From NCBI GenBank assembly GCA_030696235.1, contig JAUYSN010000392.1:1-12012 (forward strand): 12,012 nucleotides of DNA, written 5' to 3'. Below are positions 1 through 6,852 of the stretch, one piece after another. The notes under the pieces were generated by a model. That model was not told where the DNA came from, did not search any database, and was given only the letters and a program-made list of their open reading frames with translations. This stretch comes from Sulfuricella sp. (GTDB lineage Bacteria > Pseudomonadota > Gammaproteobacteria > Burkholderiales > Sulfuricellaceae). Made by a program: the position numbers and the translations under genes. Every line of letters begins with the position of its first letter. Position 1 is the first letter of the stretch.

Positions 1-1625
1 CCATCGACCGTCCCGGCGGGTTCCGCCACAAGGCGCCGTTCCCGCGGCCGATTCCCCCCTGCGCCAAGACGCCGAAGGGGCCGGAAGGAGTGCGAGCCAA
101 TACGCCGCTGGGCGGCATGGCGCTGGGCTGGCCGGCCGAGCCGGACGACCTGTTCGTTGACGACAAGGGCGAGCCGGTGCGGCTCGACAAAGCGTTTTCC
201 TGGGAATACCCGCTCGCCGTCCACGGCCTGATGCACAACGCTATCACCAACGCCTGGCGCGGCGATCCCTATCCGATCGACACCATGCTGATCTTCATGG
301 CGAACATGGCGTGGAATTCGGCGATGAATACGGTGCAGGTGCGTGACATGCTGAAGGACAAGCGCGAGGATGGCGAGTACAAGATCCCCTTCCTGATCGT
401 GTGCGACGCCTTCCAGTCGGAGATGACCGCCTTTGCCGATCTGGTGTTGCCGGATACGACTTATCTCGAACGCCATGATGTGATGTCCATGCTCGACCGG
501 CCGATCTCGGAATTCGACGGCCCCGTGGATTCGGTGCGTATTCCAGTGGTACCGCCTACAGGCGAGTGCAAGCCGTTCCAGGAGGTGCTGATCGAGCTGG
601 GCTCGCGCCTCAAGCTGCCGGTGTTCGTCAACCCGGACGGCTCGCGCAAGTACCGCGATTACCCCGATTTCATCACCAACTATGAAACCGAGCCGGGTTC
701 CGGCATCGGCTTCCTCGCCGGCTGGCGCGGCAAGGGCGGGGAAAAATTCATGCGCGGCGAGCCCAATCCGCGCCAGTGGGAGATGTACGCCAAGAACAAC
801 TGCGTCTATCAATACCACCTGCCGCGTTCCTACCAGTACATGCGCAACTGGAATCAGGGCTATCTGGAATGGGCACAGCGCCACCGCCTGACGCGCTATG
901 CGGAGCCGATCAACATCCATATCTATTCCGAAGTGCTGCAGAAATTCCGTCTCGCCGCCCAGGGCAAGACCGATGGTCGGCAGCCTCCCGAGCGCCTGAG
1001 GCAGCGCATAGAAACTTATTTTGACCCGCTGCCGTTCTACTATGAACCGCTGGAGATGCAGCTCAGTGACAACGCCAAATATCCGCTCAACGCGGTGACT
1101 CAGCGCCCGATGGCGATGTATCACTCGTGGGATTCGCAGAATGCCTGGCTGCGTCAGATTCATGCCCATAACTACCTGTTCGTGAATCCGTTGACCGCAC
1201 AGGCCCAGGATATCGCCGACGGTGACTGGATCTGGGTCGAATCGATGCACGGCAAGGTGCGCTGCATGTGCCGTTACACCGAGGCGCTCGAACCTGGTAC
1301 GGTGTGGACCTGGAACGCCATCGGCAAGGCCAAGGGAGCGTGGAACCTGGCGTTGGAAGCGAACGAGTCGGAAAAGGGTTTCCTGCTGAATCACCTGATT
1401 TCCGAAGAGCTGCCGGCCAACCATGATGGCGCTCACCTTTCCAACTCCGACCCGGTCACCGGGCAGGCGGCGTGGTACGACGTCAAGGTGAAAATCACCA
1501 AGGCGGCCGAGGGCGAGCCGGAACAGACCTCCCCGCAATTCGCACCGGTGCCTGCCGCGCCCGGTACCAGCAAGGTTCGGCGCGCCTGGCAGGCATTTTT
1601 TGCTGGAAAAGGAGAGTGGAAATGA
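1..1625 (+). CDS. soeA: Sulfite dehydrogenase (SoeA-type) molybdopterin catalytic subunit, C-terminal part
   Basis: The reading frame is open from base 3 with no stop, so the gene begins upstream; about 540 C-terminal residues are visible. It belongs to the DMSO-reductase superfamily of bis-MGD molybdenum enzymes. Segments such as IDRPGGFRHKAPFPRP near the left edge, AFSWEYPLAVHGLMHN and MANMAWNS recall SoeA, which oxidises sulfite to sulfate in the cytoplasm. The C-terminal molybdopterin-dinucleotide-binding domain covers roughly the last 200 residues (around AMYHSWDSQNAWLRQIHAHN to the WTWNAIGKAKGAWNL segment). The N-terminal [4Fe-4S] motif and any Tat signal lie outside the window, so location cannot be read directly here. 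The next gene starts inside the stop codon (ATGA overlap), showing translational coupling with the Fe-S subunit. Another member of the family, such as a polysulfide or thiosulfate reductase, is the main alternative; the SoeA assignment comes from recalled motifs and the ABC layout. Confidence 0.85.
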   Translation, partial: IDRPGGFRHKAPFPRPIPPCAKTPKGPEGVRANTPLGGMALGWPAEPDDLFVDDKGEPVRLDKAFSWEYPLAVHGLMHNAITNAWRGDPYPIDTMLIFMANMAWNSAMNTVQVRDMLKDKREDGEYKIPFLIVCDAFQSEMTAFADLVLPDTTYLERHDVMSMLDRPISEFDGPVDSVRIPVVPPTGECKPFQEVLIELGSRLKLPVFVNPDGSRKYRDYPDFITNYETEPGSGIGFLAGWRGKGGEKFMRGEPNPRQWEMYAKNNCVYQYHLPRSYQYMRNWNQGYLEWAQRHRLTRYAEPINIHIYSEVLQKFRLAAQGKTDGRQPPERLRQRIETYFDPLPFYYEPLEMQLSDNAKYPLNAVTQRPMAMYHSWDSQNAWLRQIHAHNYLFVNPLTAQAQDIADGDWIWVESMHGKVRCMCRYTEALEPGTVWTWNAIGKAKGAWNLALEANESEKGFLLNHLISEELPANHDGAHLSNSDPVTGQAAWYDVKVKITKAAEGEPEQTSPQFAPVPAAPGTSKVRRAWQAFFAGKGEWK

Positions 1626-2353
1626 CCCAGCTCGCCCTGGTTATCGACCTCAATGTCTGTGTCGGCTGCCATGCCTGCGTCACCAGCTGCAAGGAATGGA
1701 ATACCTCCGGTCCGGCGGGCGCCATGTCGGACGACCGTCCCTACGGCGCCGACCCGACCGGCACCTTCTTCAACCGGGTGCAGACTTACGAGGTCGGCAG
1801 CTTTCCCAGTACCGAGACGGTGCATTTCCCCAAATCCTGTCTGCATTGCGAGGAGCCGCCCTGCGTGCCGGTGTGCCCGACGGGCGCTTCGTACAAGCGC
1901 AAGGAGGACGGTATCGTGCTGGTGGACTACGACAAGTGCATCGGCTGCAAGTATTGCTCCTGGGCCTGCCCCTACGGCGCCCGCGAGATCGACGAGCACC
2001 AGAAGGTGATGAAGAAGTGCACCCTCTGCGTTGACCGGATTTACGACCAGTCCTTGCCGGAAGCCGAGCGCAAGCCGGCGTGCGTGCTGGCCTGCCCGAC
2101 CAGTGCACGCCTGTTCGGCGACGTGCACGACTCGGAGTCGGCGGTTTCGGTGGCGATCCGGGAAAGCGGCGGTTATGCGTTGATGCCGGAGTGGGGCACC
2201 AAACCGTCCAACCACTACCTGCCAAGGCGCAAGACACAGATCAGGATACACACCGATGAACTGATGCGCGCCGACAACCCGCTCAAGAAAGAGCGTCTGC
2301 TGCCGCAACCGGACAAGAGCGAGCCGTCTCTGGACGACGTGACCAGCTGGTAA
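1622..2353 (+). CDS. soeB: Sulfite dehydrogenase iron-sulfur subunit SoeB (four [4Fe-4S] clusters)
   Basis: This 243-residue ferredoxin-like electron-transfer subunit should carry electrons from the Mo subunit to the membrane anchor. It has 16 cysteines in four groups: C13/C16/C19/C23, C73/C76/C81/C85, C106/C109/C112/C116 and C133/C136/C154/C158, which is the DmsB/SoeB pattern for four [4Fe-4S] clusters. The start MTQLALVIDLNVCVGCHAC is chosen because GGAG at 1611-1614 lies 7 bases upstream and the ATG overlaps the soeA TGA; the frame is open further upstream, but that part lies within soeA. There is no signal peptide, in line with a cytoplasmic complex. The tail after residue ~200 is charged and not part of a cluster-binding fold. 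It is followed by an unusual 230-base gap before soeC. Family confidence is very high; the sulfite role rests on the operon. Confidence 0.92.
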   Translation: MTQLALVIDLNVCVGCHACVTSCKEWNTSGPAGAMSDDRPYGADPTGTFFNRVQTYEVGSFPSTETVHFPKSCLHCEEPPCVPVCPTGASYKRKEDGIVLVDYDKCIGCKYCSWACPYGAREIDEHQKVMKKCTLCVDRIYDQSLPEAERKPACVLACPTSARLFGDVHDSESAVSVAIRESGGYALMPEWGTKPSNHYLPRRKTQIRIHTDELMRADNPLKKERLLPQPDKSEPSLDDVTSW

Positions 2354-2381
2354 AAACCTGTTAACCACAGAGGCGCATATT

Positions 2382-2553
2382 ATGTAGGTTGGGTTAGGCG
2401 CAGTTTTTTGCGCCGTAACCCAACAAACCCAATCATCCTTCTAAATGTTGGTTTTGCCTAGAGGCACCTACTTCTGGCGCTTAGAGGAACCTGCTTTTGG
2501 TGAATGTTTGGGTTTGTTGGGTTACGCGATAAGGCCGCTAACCCAACCTACAT
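2382..2553. repeat. Nested palindrome of two inverted REP-like units
   Basis: Two hairpin-forming units face each other in the soeB-soeC gap. The outer arms (2382-2400 and 2536-2553) are reverse complements around GTAGGTTGGGTTAG, apart from one extra base. The inner arms (2414-2431 and 2509-2526) are perfect 18-base reverse complements containing GTAACCCAACAAACCC. Each unit also folds on itself: 2388-2402 with 2409-2424, and 2516-2528 with 2536-2547, with a one-base bulge at the corresponding place in both. The GTTGGGTTAGCG / CGTAACCCAAC pattern resembles REP-type palindromes dispersed in many proteobacteria; that link is from memory. In the mRNA it would fold either as two hairpins or as one long stem. 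It could be a REP doublet (BIME-like) or a small non-autonomous element. Confidence 0.85.
2456..2500. repeat. Imperfect 22-base tandem repeat in the palindrome centre
   Basis: Bases 2456-2477 and 2479-2500 match at 18 of 22 positions (GCYTAGAGGMACCTRCTTYTGG) with one spacer base, giving a period of 23. The pair fills most of the 77-base centre of the REP-like palindrome and does not continue outside it. No function can be read from it; it may be a degenerate duplication within the element. Confidence 0.6.
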
Positions 2554-2583
2554 TTTTTGCGGTAAAGAATTGGAGAGTTATTC

Positions 2584-3561
2584 ATGCATCCCACGTTTTC
2601 CGTGATTTTTCTCACCACCCTGATCGGCGCCGGCCAGGGGTTGTTCCTGGCTCTTTACACCGGCCAGGTTTATGCCTTTTTCCATTTGTTGCCGGCGCAG
2701 GCCGATGGCCGTTTTTATGCGATAGGCAGCCTGATCGCATTGCTGCTCCTGATCGGTGGGCTGGTGGCCTCCTTTTTCCACCTCGGTCATCCCGAGCGGG
2801 CTTGGCGCTCGGCGGCGAAATGGCGCACGTCCTGGCTGTCGCGCGAGGTGATCGTGTTGCCTGCGTTCATGGGCGTGGTGTTTCTCTATGCTGTGGCGCA
2901 TAGCCTTGGCTTGCATGCCCCGCTCGTCACCCTCGGCACGCTGACTCTGGATGCGACGATGGTGCTCGGCGTGCTTGGTACGGTGCTGTGCTTCGTGTTG
3001 TTCATTTGCACTGCAATGATTTACGCCTGCCTGAAATTCCTGCAGGAATGGCATAGCCCGCTGACGGTCGTGAATTACCTGCTCCTCGGCAGCGCTTCAG
3101 GCTTCATCCTGGCGACGGCTTATTCGGTATATGCTGCACCCGATCTGGTCGGGTTCTATGGCAAATGGGCGATGGTGATTACCCTGCTGGCGTTGGTGAC
3201 ACGTGCCGCATCGCTGGTTCGCAATGCGCGTCTGAAGCCGAAATCCACACTGCAAACGGCGATTGGTGTGCGCCACGGCCAGATTGTGCAGAAATCTCAG
3301 GGCTTCATGGGCGGTTCGTTCAATACCCGCGAGTTCTTCCATGGCAAGGGAGCAGGCCTGTTGCGCTCGGTCAAATGGGTGTTCCTGGTGCTGGTGTTCG
3401 CGCTTCCGTTGCTGCTACTGGCCGGCGGGCTTTCCTCTTCCTTTAGTGGATTGCTGCCAGCTGCTTTTTTGGTGCAATATATTGGCCTGCTCGCCGAGCG
3501 CTGGTTTTTCTTTGCCCAGGCCAACCATCCGCAGAATCTGTATTACCAGACTATTTCCTGA
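2584..3561 (+). CDS. soeC: DmsC-type membrane anchor subunit of the sulfite dehydrogenase (SoeC)
   Basis: This 325-residue, very hydrophobic protein has about eight predicted membrane segments, starting with TTLIGAGQGLFLALYTGQ and ending with the LLLLAGGLSSSFSGLLPAAF region. The segment FFHLGHPERAWRSAAKWRTS and the C-terminal RWFFFAQANHPQNLYYQ are typical of DmsC-family anchors. Such subunits exchange electrons with the quinone pool and hold the catalytic and Fe-S subunits at the inner membrane. The start ATG has GGAG at 2572-2575, 8 bases upstream, just beyond the REP-like element. It lies downstream of soeA and soeB in the same direction with no clear terminator between, so it is probably co-transcribed, although the inserted palindrome could lower or separate its expression. 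Family assignment is firm; the SoeC name follows from context. Confidence 0.88.
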   Translation: MHPTFSVIFLTTLIGAGQGLFLALYTGQVYAFFHLLPAQADGRFYAIGSLIALLLLIGGLVASFFHLGHPERAWRSAAKWRTSWLSREVIVLPAFMGVVFLYAVAHSLGLHAPLVTLGTLTLDATMVLGVLGTVLCFVLFICTAMIYACLKFLQEWHSPLTVVNYLLLGSASGFILATAYSVYAAPDLVGFYGKWAMVITLLALVTRAASLVRNARLKPKSTLQTAIGVRHGQIVQKSQGFMGGSFNTREFFHGKGAGLLRSVKWVFLVLVFALPLLLLAGGLSSSFSGLLPAAFLVQYIGLLAERWFFFAQANHPQNLYYQTIS

Positions 3562-3585
3562 TTCTTATCGGGACAAGGAGAAATC

Positions 3586-4512
3586 ATGACCCGTGTTTTC
3601 CTGAGCTTGTTTATCCTGATTTTTGTTAAGCTTGCATGGGCCGAAGCGCAAATTCCCGTGCCCAGGGTCGTGAAGATCAACGAGCGAGTGTACGCCCTGC
3701 TCGGCCCGATGGGGCTGCCGAGTCAACACAATCAGGGTTACATGGTGAACAGCACCGTGATCATCGGCGACAAGGGCGTGATTCTGGTGGATAGCGGAGG
3801 CACAGACGTGGTCGGCAAACATTTGGCGAAAGCGATAGCCAAAATCACCCCCAAGCCGGTTACCCACATCATTAACACCCATCACCACGGTGACCATCAT
3901 TTGGGCAATGTGGCATTCAAGGGTGCGGAAATCCTCAGTTCGGAACAGTGCAGGGCGCTGGTTGAGAAAACTGGCGAGGAATGGGTGCAGATCATGGAAA
4001 ACATGGTCGGCCGCAAGTTTCCCGGTACCCGCCCGGTGCCGGCTATGGTTACCTTCAAGGAGGAAAGTACCAGTGACCGCAGTCTTCAGGGCGTGAAAAT
4101 GCTGTTGTGGGTGCCGCGTGGCTCACATACGCCGGGTGACATGATGGTCTATCTGCCGGACGATAAGGTACTGATCGGTGGAGATATTCTGGTCAACACC
4201 ACGACTCCGGTGATGCGCGACGGACATATCCGCAACTGGATAGCAGCTCTCGCCAAGGCGCAGGATTTCGAAGCTGCCACCATCGTGCCAGGCCATGGGC
4301 CATTGATGACCATGGCGGACGTGGCCAAGCTGCACAAGCTCCTGGCCGGTTTCTATGCCGGCGTTGAATCCGGGTACAAGAAAGGCCTGAGCGATAGCGA
4401 AATTCGCAATACGCTGGATCTTGCCGAATGGAAAAAGCTCAAGGAATATGAAGCCAACATGGGCGGGAATATCAGCCGCGCCTACCTCGAGGTTGAGGCG
4501 GCGAATTTCTAG
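3586..4512 (+). CDS. Exported metallo-beta-lactamase-fold hydrolase linked to the soe operon
   Basis: A 308-residue MBL-fold protein with a full set of metal ligands: H99-x-H101-x-D103-H104 (HTHHHGDHH), H181 (SHTPGD), D200 (IGGDIL) and H237 (VPGHGP), which predicts a two-metal site of the glyoxalase II/SoxH type. Residues 1-19 form a signal peptide (hydrophobic FLSLFILIFVKL, likely cleaved after AWA), so it should act in the periplasm. AAGGAG at 3575-3580 lies 5 bases before the ATG. It begins 24 bases after the soeC stop with no terminator between, so it is probably the last gene of the operon. Substrate is unknown. SoxH-like or quinoprotein-associated zinc hydrolases are the nearest relatives I recall. 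A sulfur-compound thioester or persulfide role is only inference; the bulky C-terminal part (240-308) is lysine- and glutamate-rich and helical. Confidence 0.85.
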   Translation: MTRVFLSLFILIFVKLAWAEAQIPVPRVVKINERVYALLGPMGLPSQHNQGYMVNSTVIIGDKGVILVDSGGTDVVGKHLAKAIAKITPKPVTHIINTHHHGDHHLGNVAFKGAEILSSEQCRALVEKTGEEWVQIMENMVGRKFPGTRPVPAMVTFKEESTSDRSLQGVKMLLWVPRGSHTPGDMMVYLPDDKVLIGGDILVNTTTPVMRDGHIRNWIAALAKAQDFEAATIVPGHGPLMTMADVAKLHKLLAGFYAGVESGYKKGLSDSEIRNTLDLAEWKKLKEYEANMGGNISRAYLEVEAANF

Positions 4513-4527
4513 AAGCTGCTGCTCATC

Positions 4528-4546
4528 GCTCCGCTATGCGCGGAGC
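4528..4546. terminator. Hairpin between convergent genes, possible bidirectional terminator
   Basis: GCTCCGC (4528-4534) pairs perfectly with GCGGAGC (4540-4546) around a 5-base loop. It lies in the 43-base gap between the ends of the MBL gene (+) and mlaA (-). Neither side has a run of T, so it is not a classical intrinsic terminator; placement is the main argument. Confidence 0.4.
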
Positions 4547-4555
4547 ATCCGGAGT

Positions 4556-5287
4556 TCAGGGGCGGGACGAAGCGGGATCGTCGTTATCCTCGAACTTCTC
4601 GCGTGGCGGATTGCCGTCATAAACCAAACCACGCCGCCGCTGTAGATAGGCATCCCGCAGAAAGACATAGCGGTCGATGGCGGCTTCGTCCAACACTTTC
4701 TCTGCGTCAAGCAGGCGCGCACGGTTATCCACGCTGTGGATGGCAATCGCCGAATTGCGCTCGGGAACCGGTGAGTGCAGCGCCACCGGGTCGAAGTGGA
4801 CATCTACTGCTGTTCCAACGGCATCTCGCAGGGTGCTGGGGCCAAGGAACGGCAGCACCAGATAGGGGCCGTTGCCGACGCCCCAATATCCCAGCGTTTG
4901 TCCGAAGTCCTCGTTACGTTTGGGCAGGTCCATCGGGGTGGCGACGTCGATCAGGCCGGCAATGCCGACAGAGGTGTTCCAGACCAGACGGCTGAAATCC
5001 GAGGCGGCCTGCTCGAGTTTGAACTGGAGCAGATCGTTGAGCAGCACCAGCACGTCATCCAGATTGGAAAAGAAATTGCCGACGGCGGTGCGCACCGGAT
5101 CAGGCATGGCTTCCTTGTACCCTGTGGCAACCGGTTTGAGCACCGCTTTGTCCACCACGTCGTTGAATTTGTAGATGCCGCGGTTGAGCGGTTCCAGAGG
5201 ATCGCGAGGGTCACCATTGGTGGCGCAGCCGAGCAGGCTAAGGCTCAGCAGTATGGCGACGGGGAGTTTGAGAAGAAGTGCATGCAT
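4556..5287 (-). CDS. mlaA: Outer-membrane lipoprotein MlaA (VacJ)
   Basis: A 243-residue MlaA family lipoprotein. MlaA sits in the outer membrane and passes misplaced phospholipids to the Mla retrograde transport system, keeping the outer leaflet asymmetric. It begins with a lipoprotein signal, MHALLLKLPVAILLSLSLLGC, with lipobox LLGC and lipidated C21 followed by Ala, as expected for outer-membrane sorting. Family hallmarks are DPLEPLNRGIYKFNDVVDKA, the FFSNLDDVLVLLND segment, and GYWGVGNGPYLVLPFLGPS. The ATG at 5287 is preferred over an in-frame TTG at 5317: the latter would add ten polar residues before the signal peptide and lies only ~8 bases from the predicted transcription start. The ribosome site is weak (GGA 8 bases upstream). 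The rest of the Mla system is not in this window. It is convergent with the sulfur operon and divergent from the SDR gene. Confidence 0.93.
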   Translation of the reverse strand: MHALLLKLPVAILLSLSLLGCATNGDPRDPLEPLNRGIYKFNDVVDKAVLKPVATGYKEAMPDPVRTAVGNFFSNLDDVLVLLNDLLQFKLEQAASDFSRLVWNTSVGIAGLIDVATPMDLPKRNEDFGQTLGYWGVGNGPYLVLPFLGPSTLRDAVGTAVDVHFDPVALHSPVPERNSAIAIHSVDNRARLLDAEKVLDEAAIDRYVFLRDAYLQRRRGLVYDGNPPREKFEDNDDPASSRP

Positions 5288-5331
5288 TTTTTTATTCCGG
5301 GAGTTATCGCTGTGCAATTTGCATAAAATTC

Positions 5332-5340
5332 ATTATATCA
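5332..5340 (-). promoter_or_regulatory. Extended -10 promoter for mlaA
   Basis: Read on the - strand this is TGATATAAT, a perfect extended -10 (TGnTATAAT). No good -35 lies at the usual distance, which extended -10 promoters can do without. Transcription would begin near 5325, leaving a leader of about 38 bases before the ATG at 5287. Confidence 0.6.
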
Positions 5341-5387
5341 ACGATTCCCTGATGCAGGAACTTTCCCTGGTTCAAGCAATAGTATTT

Positions 5388-5410
5388 TTGCCAGTGGCAA
5401 CGGGTATGAT
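5388..5410 (+). promoter_or_regulatory. Palindrome and -10-like element upstream of the SDR gene
   Basis: TTGCC-AGT-GGCAA (5388-5400) is a perfect 5-base inverted repeat, followed 4 bases later by TATGAT (5405-5410), a good -10 match 24 bases before the SDR start. No -35 fits at 17 bases. The palindrome would lie in the spacer region where a regulator could bind; this is inference. Confidence 0.35.
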
Positions 5411-5434
5411 AGGTGCAAAAAATTGAGGGATGGC

Positions 5435-6280
5435 ATGAATTCCAAGAATATCCTGATCACTGGCTGTTCCAGTGGAATCGGACGTTGCGTTGCCGCAGGA
5501 CTGGCAAAGCGCGGCTACCGCGTCTTTGCCTCGGCCCGCAAGACGGAGGATGTGCGGGCGCTTGAGGCTGAAGGCCTGGAAAGCGTGCAGCTCGACCTGG
5601 CTGATTCGGTTTCCATTCATCGTGCGATGGACGAGATTCTGGCGCGCAGCGGCGGGCAGCTTTATGCCCTGTTCAACAACGGCGCTTACGGCCAGCCCGG
5701 CGCGGTGGAGGATCTGAGGCGTGAGGTATTGCGCGAGCAGTTCGAGGCCAACCTGTTCGGCACGGTTGATCTGACCAACCGGGTTATACCGGTGATGCGC
5801 GCCCAGGGCTACGGTCGTATCATCGTGAACAGCTCGGTGCTGGGGCTGGTTGCCTTGCCTTACCGGGGCGCCTATATCGCCAGCAAATACGCGCTGGAAG
5901 GGATCGCCGATACGCTGCGGCTGGAGCTTCGCGGCAGCGGCATTCATCTCTCCCTGATCGAGCCGGGGCCGATCGAGAGCCGTTTCCGGGCGAATTCTTA
6001 CGAGGCCTACAAGCGCAATATCGATGTGGAACACAGCACTCACCGCGAGAAGTACCTGGCCATGGAGCGCCGTCTGGTCAAGCAGGGGGCGGCCGTGCCG
6101 TTTACGCTTCCGCCCGGGGCGGTGCTGGACAAGGTCATCCATGCCCTGGAGAGCCGGCACCCCAAAATTCGTTACCACGTGACCGTCCCCACTCACCTGT
6201 TCGCCACGCTAAAGCGGATTTTGCCTGATGGCTGGATGGATAAGCTGCTTGCCGGGGTGGGAGGGGACGGCAGCAAATAG
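5435..6280 (+). CDS. YbbO-like short-chain dehydrogenase/reductase
   Basis: A 281-residue classical SDR, expected to use NAD(P)H to reduce (or oxidise) a carbonyl or alcohol in the cytoplasm. The Rossmann cofactor motif is TGCSSGIG (9-16); the SDR residues N106, S134, Y147 and K151 (YIASK) are all present, so it should be active. The NNAG motif reads NNGAYG (81-86). SLIEPGPIESRF and the C-terminal PKIRYHVTVPTHLFATLKRILP resemble E. coli YbbO, an NADP-dependent aldehyde reductase; that comparison is from memory. The ATG at 5435 is chosen because AGGG at 5426-5429 lies 5 bases upstream; an in-frame TTG at 5423 would overlap this site. It stands alone, divergent from mlaA, so neighbours do not reveal the substrate. 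Substrate is unknown. Confidence 0.88.
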   Translation: MNSKNILITGCSSGIGRCVAAGLAKRGYRVFASARKTEDVRALEAEGLESVQLDLADSVSIHRAMDEILARSGGQLYALFNNGAYGQPGAVEDLRREVLREQFEANLFGTVDLTNRVIPVMRAQGYGRIIVNSSVLGLVALPYRGAYIASKYALEGIADTLRLELRGSGIHLSLIEPGPIESRFRANSYEAYKRNIDVEHSTHREKYLAMERRLVKQGAAVPFTLPPGAVLDKVIHALESRHPKIRYHVTVPTHLFATLKRILPDGWMDKLLAGVGGDGSK

Positions 6281-6319
6281 CCCGGACTGATGGGGTTGAA
6301 GGGTTTGAGATCCGCAGGC

Positions 6320-6349
6320 TTGAAATCCGGTTTGTTCCCCCCATATAAA
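6320..6349 (+). promoter_or_regulatory. Sigma-70-like promoter for the DUF971 gene
   Basis: TTGAAA (6320-6325) and TATAAA (6344-6349) are separated by 18 bases, within the 124-base gap after the SDR gene. Transcription would start near 6356, giving a leader of about 50 bases. No intrinsic terminator for the SDR gene is visible in this gap. Confidence 0.55.
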
Positions 6350-6404
6350 ATGCGGCTTTCTCGCTTATCGTTACGACTGAATCGAATCATCGAAAGGAAT
6401 AAAT

Positions 6405-6788
6405 ATGGCAGGATTGGATAGCAAAACGCCGATGCCGACGGAAATCAAGCTTCACCAGAAATCGCGCATGCTGGAGATTGCGTTTTCCGATGGGCAGCGT
6501 TTTGAGCTGCCTTGCGAATTCCTGCGGATTTACTCGCCTTCTGCCGAGGTGCGAGGCCATGGCCCGGGGCAGGAAGTATTGCAGGTGGGAAAGAAGAATG
6601 TAGAAATTACCGATGTTCAGCCGGTGGGCAGCTATGCCGTACAGCTGGTTTTCTCGGATGGTCATGATAGCGGTCTATATTCATGGGATTACCTGCATGA
6701 CTTGGGCGTCAACCAGGAAGCGCTTTGGAAGAAATATCTGGAGCGTATGAACGAGGCGGGTGCCAGCCGTGAACCGGCTACCCTCTGA
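6405..6788 (+). CDS. DUF971 (GBBH-like N-terminal domain) protein
   Basis: A 127-residue soluble protein made almost entirely of one DUF971 domain, the fold found at the N-terminus of gamma-butyrobetaine hydroxylases. Recognisable parts are TEIKLHQKSRMLEIAFSDGQ, FELPCEFLRIYSPSAEVRGH and the end motif LYSWDYLHDL (91-100). Only one cysteine (C37) is present, so the zinc site known in the eukaryotic hydroxylase domain is not kept. Stand-alone DUF971 proteins are common in proteobacteria and have no settled function. AAAGGA at 6392-6397 lies 7 bases before the ATG, preceded by a good promoter. A methyltransferase gene follows after 64 bases, possibly in the same transcript; in related bacteria I recall this family being next to ubiE, but the neighbour here is too short to be UbiE. 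Confidence 0.85.
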   Translation: MAGLDSKTPMPTEIKLHQKSRMLEIAFSDGQRFELPCEFLRIYSPSAEVRGHGPGQEVLQVGKKNVEITDVQPVGSYAVQLVFSDGHDSGLYSWDYLHDLGVNQEALWKKYLERMNEAGASREPATL

Positions 6789-6852
6789 GCTTTTAAACTT
6801 GTTGTATCCACAGGGTCTCTCCACCCAGGCCAGTGCTGAAAGGTGAGCCTAG

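Noticed and set aside
1433..2368. 311-codon open frame on the - strand opposite soeA/soeB
   Set aside because: It lies fully antisense to soeB, whose 16 cluster cysteines are intact; the translated product shows no domain, and long antisense frames are common in GC-rich genes.
2382..2553. CRISPR array or insertion sequence at the repeated region
   Set aside because: Only two inverted units are present, not regularly spaced direct repeats, and there is no transposase frame or clear target-site duplication.
2445..2903. 152-codon + strand frame running from the repeat into soeC
   Set aside because: It overlaps the 5' third of soeC in another frame, starts inside the REP-like element and has no recognisable domain or ribosome site.
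5372..6196. 274-codon - strand frame opposite the SDR gene
   Set aside because: The + strand frame encodes a complete SDR with all catalytic residues; the antisense product has no family features.
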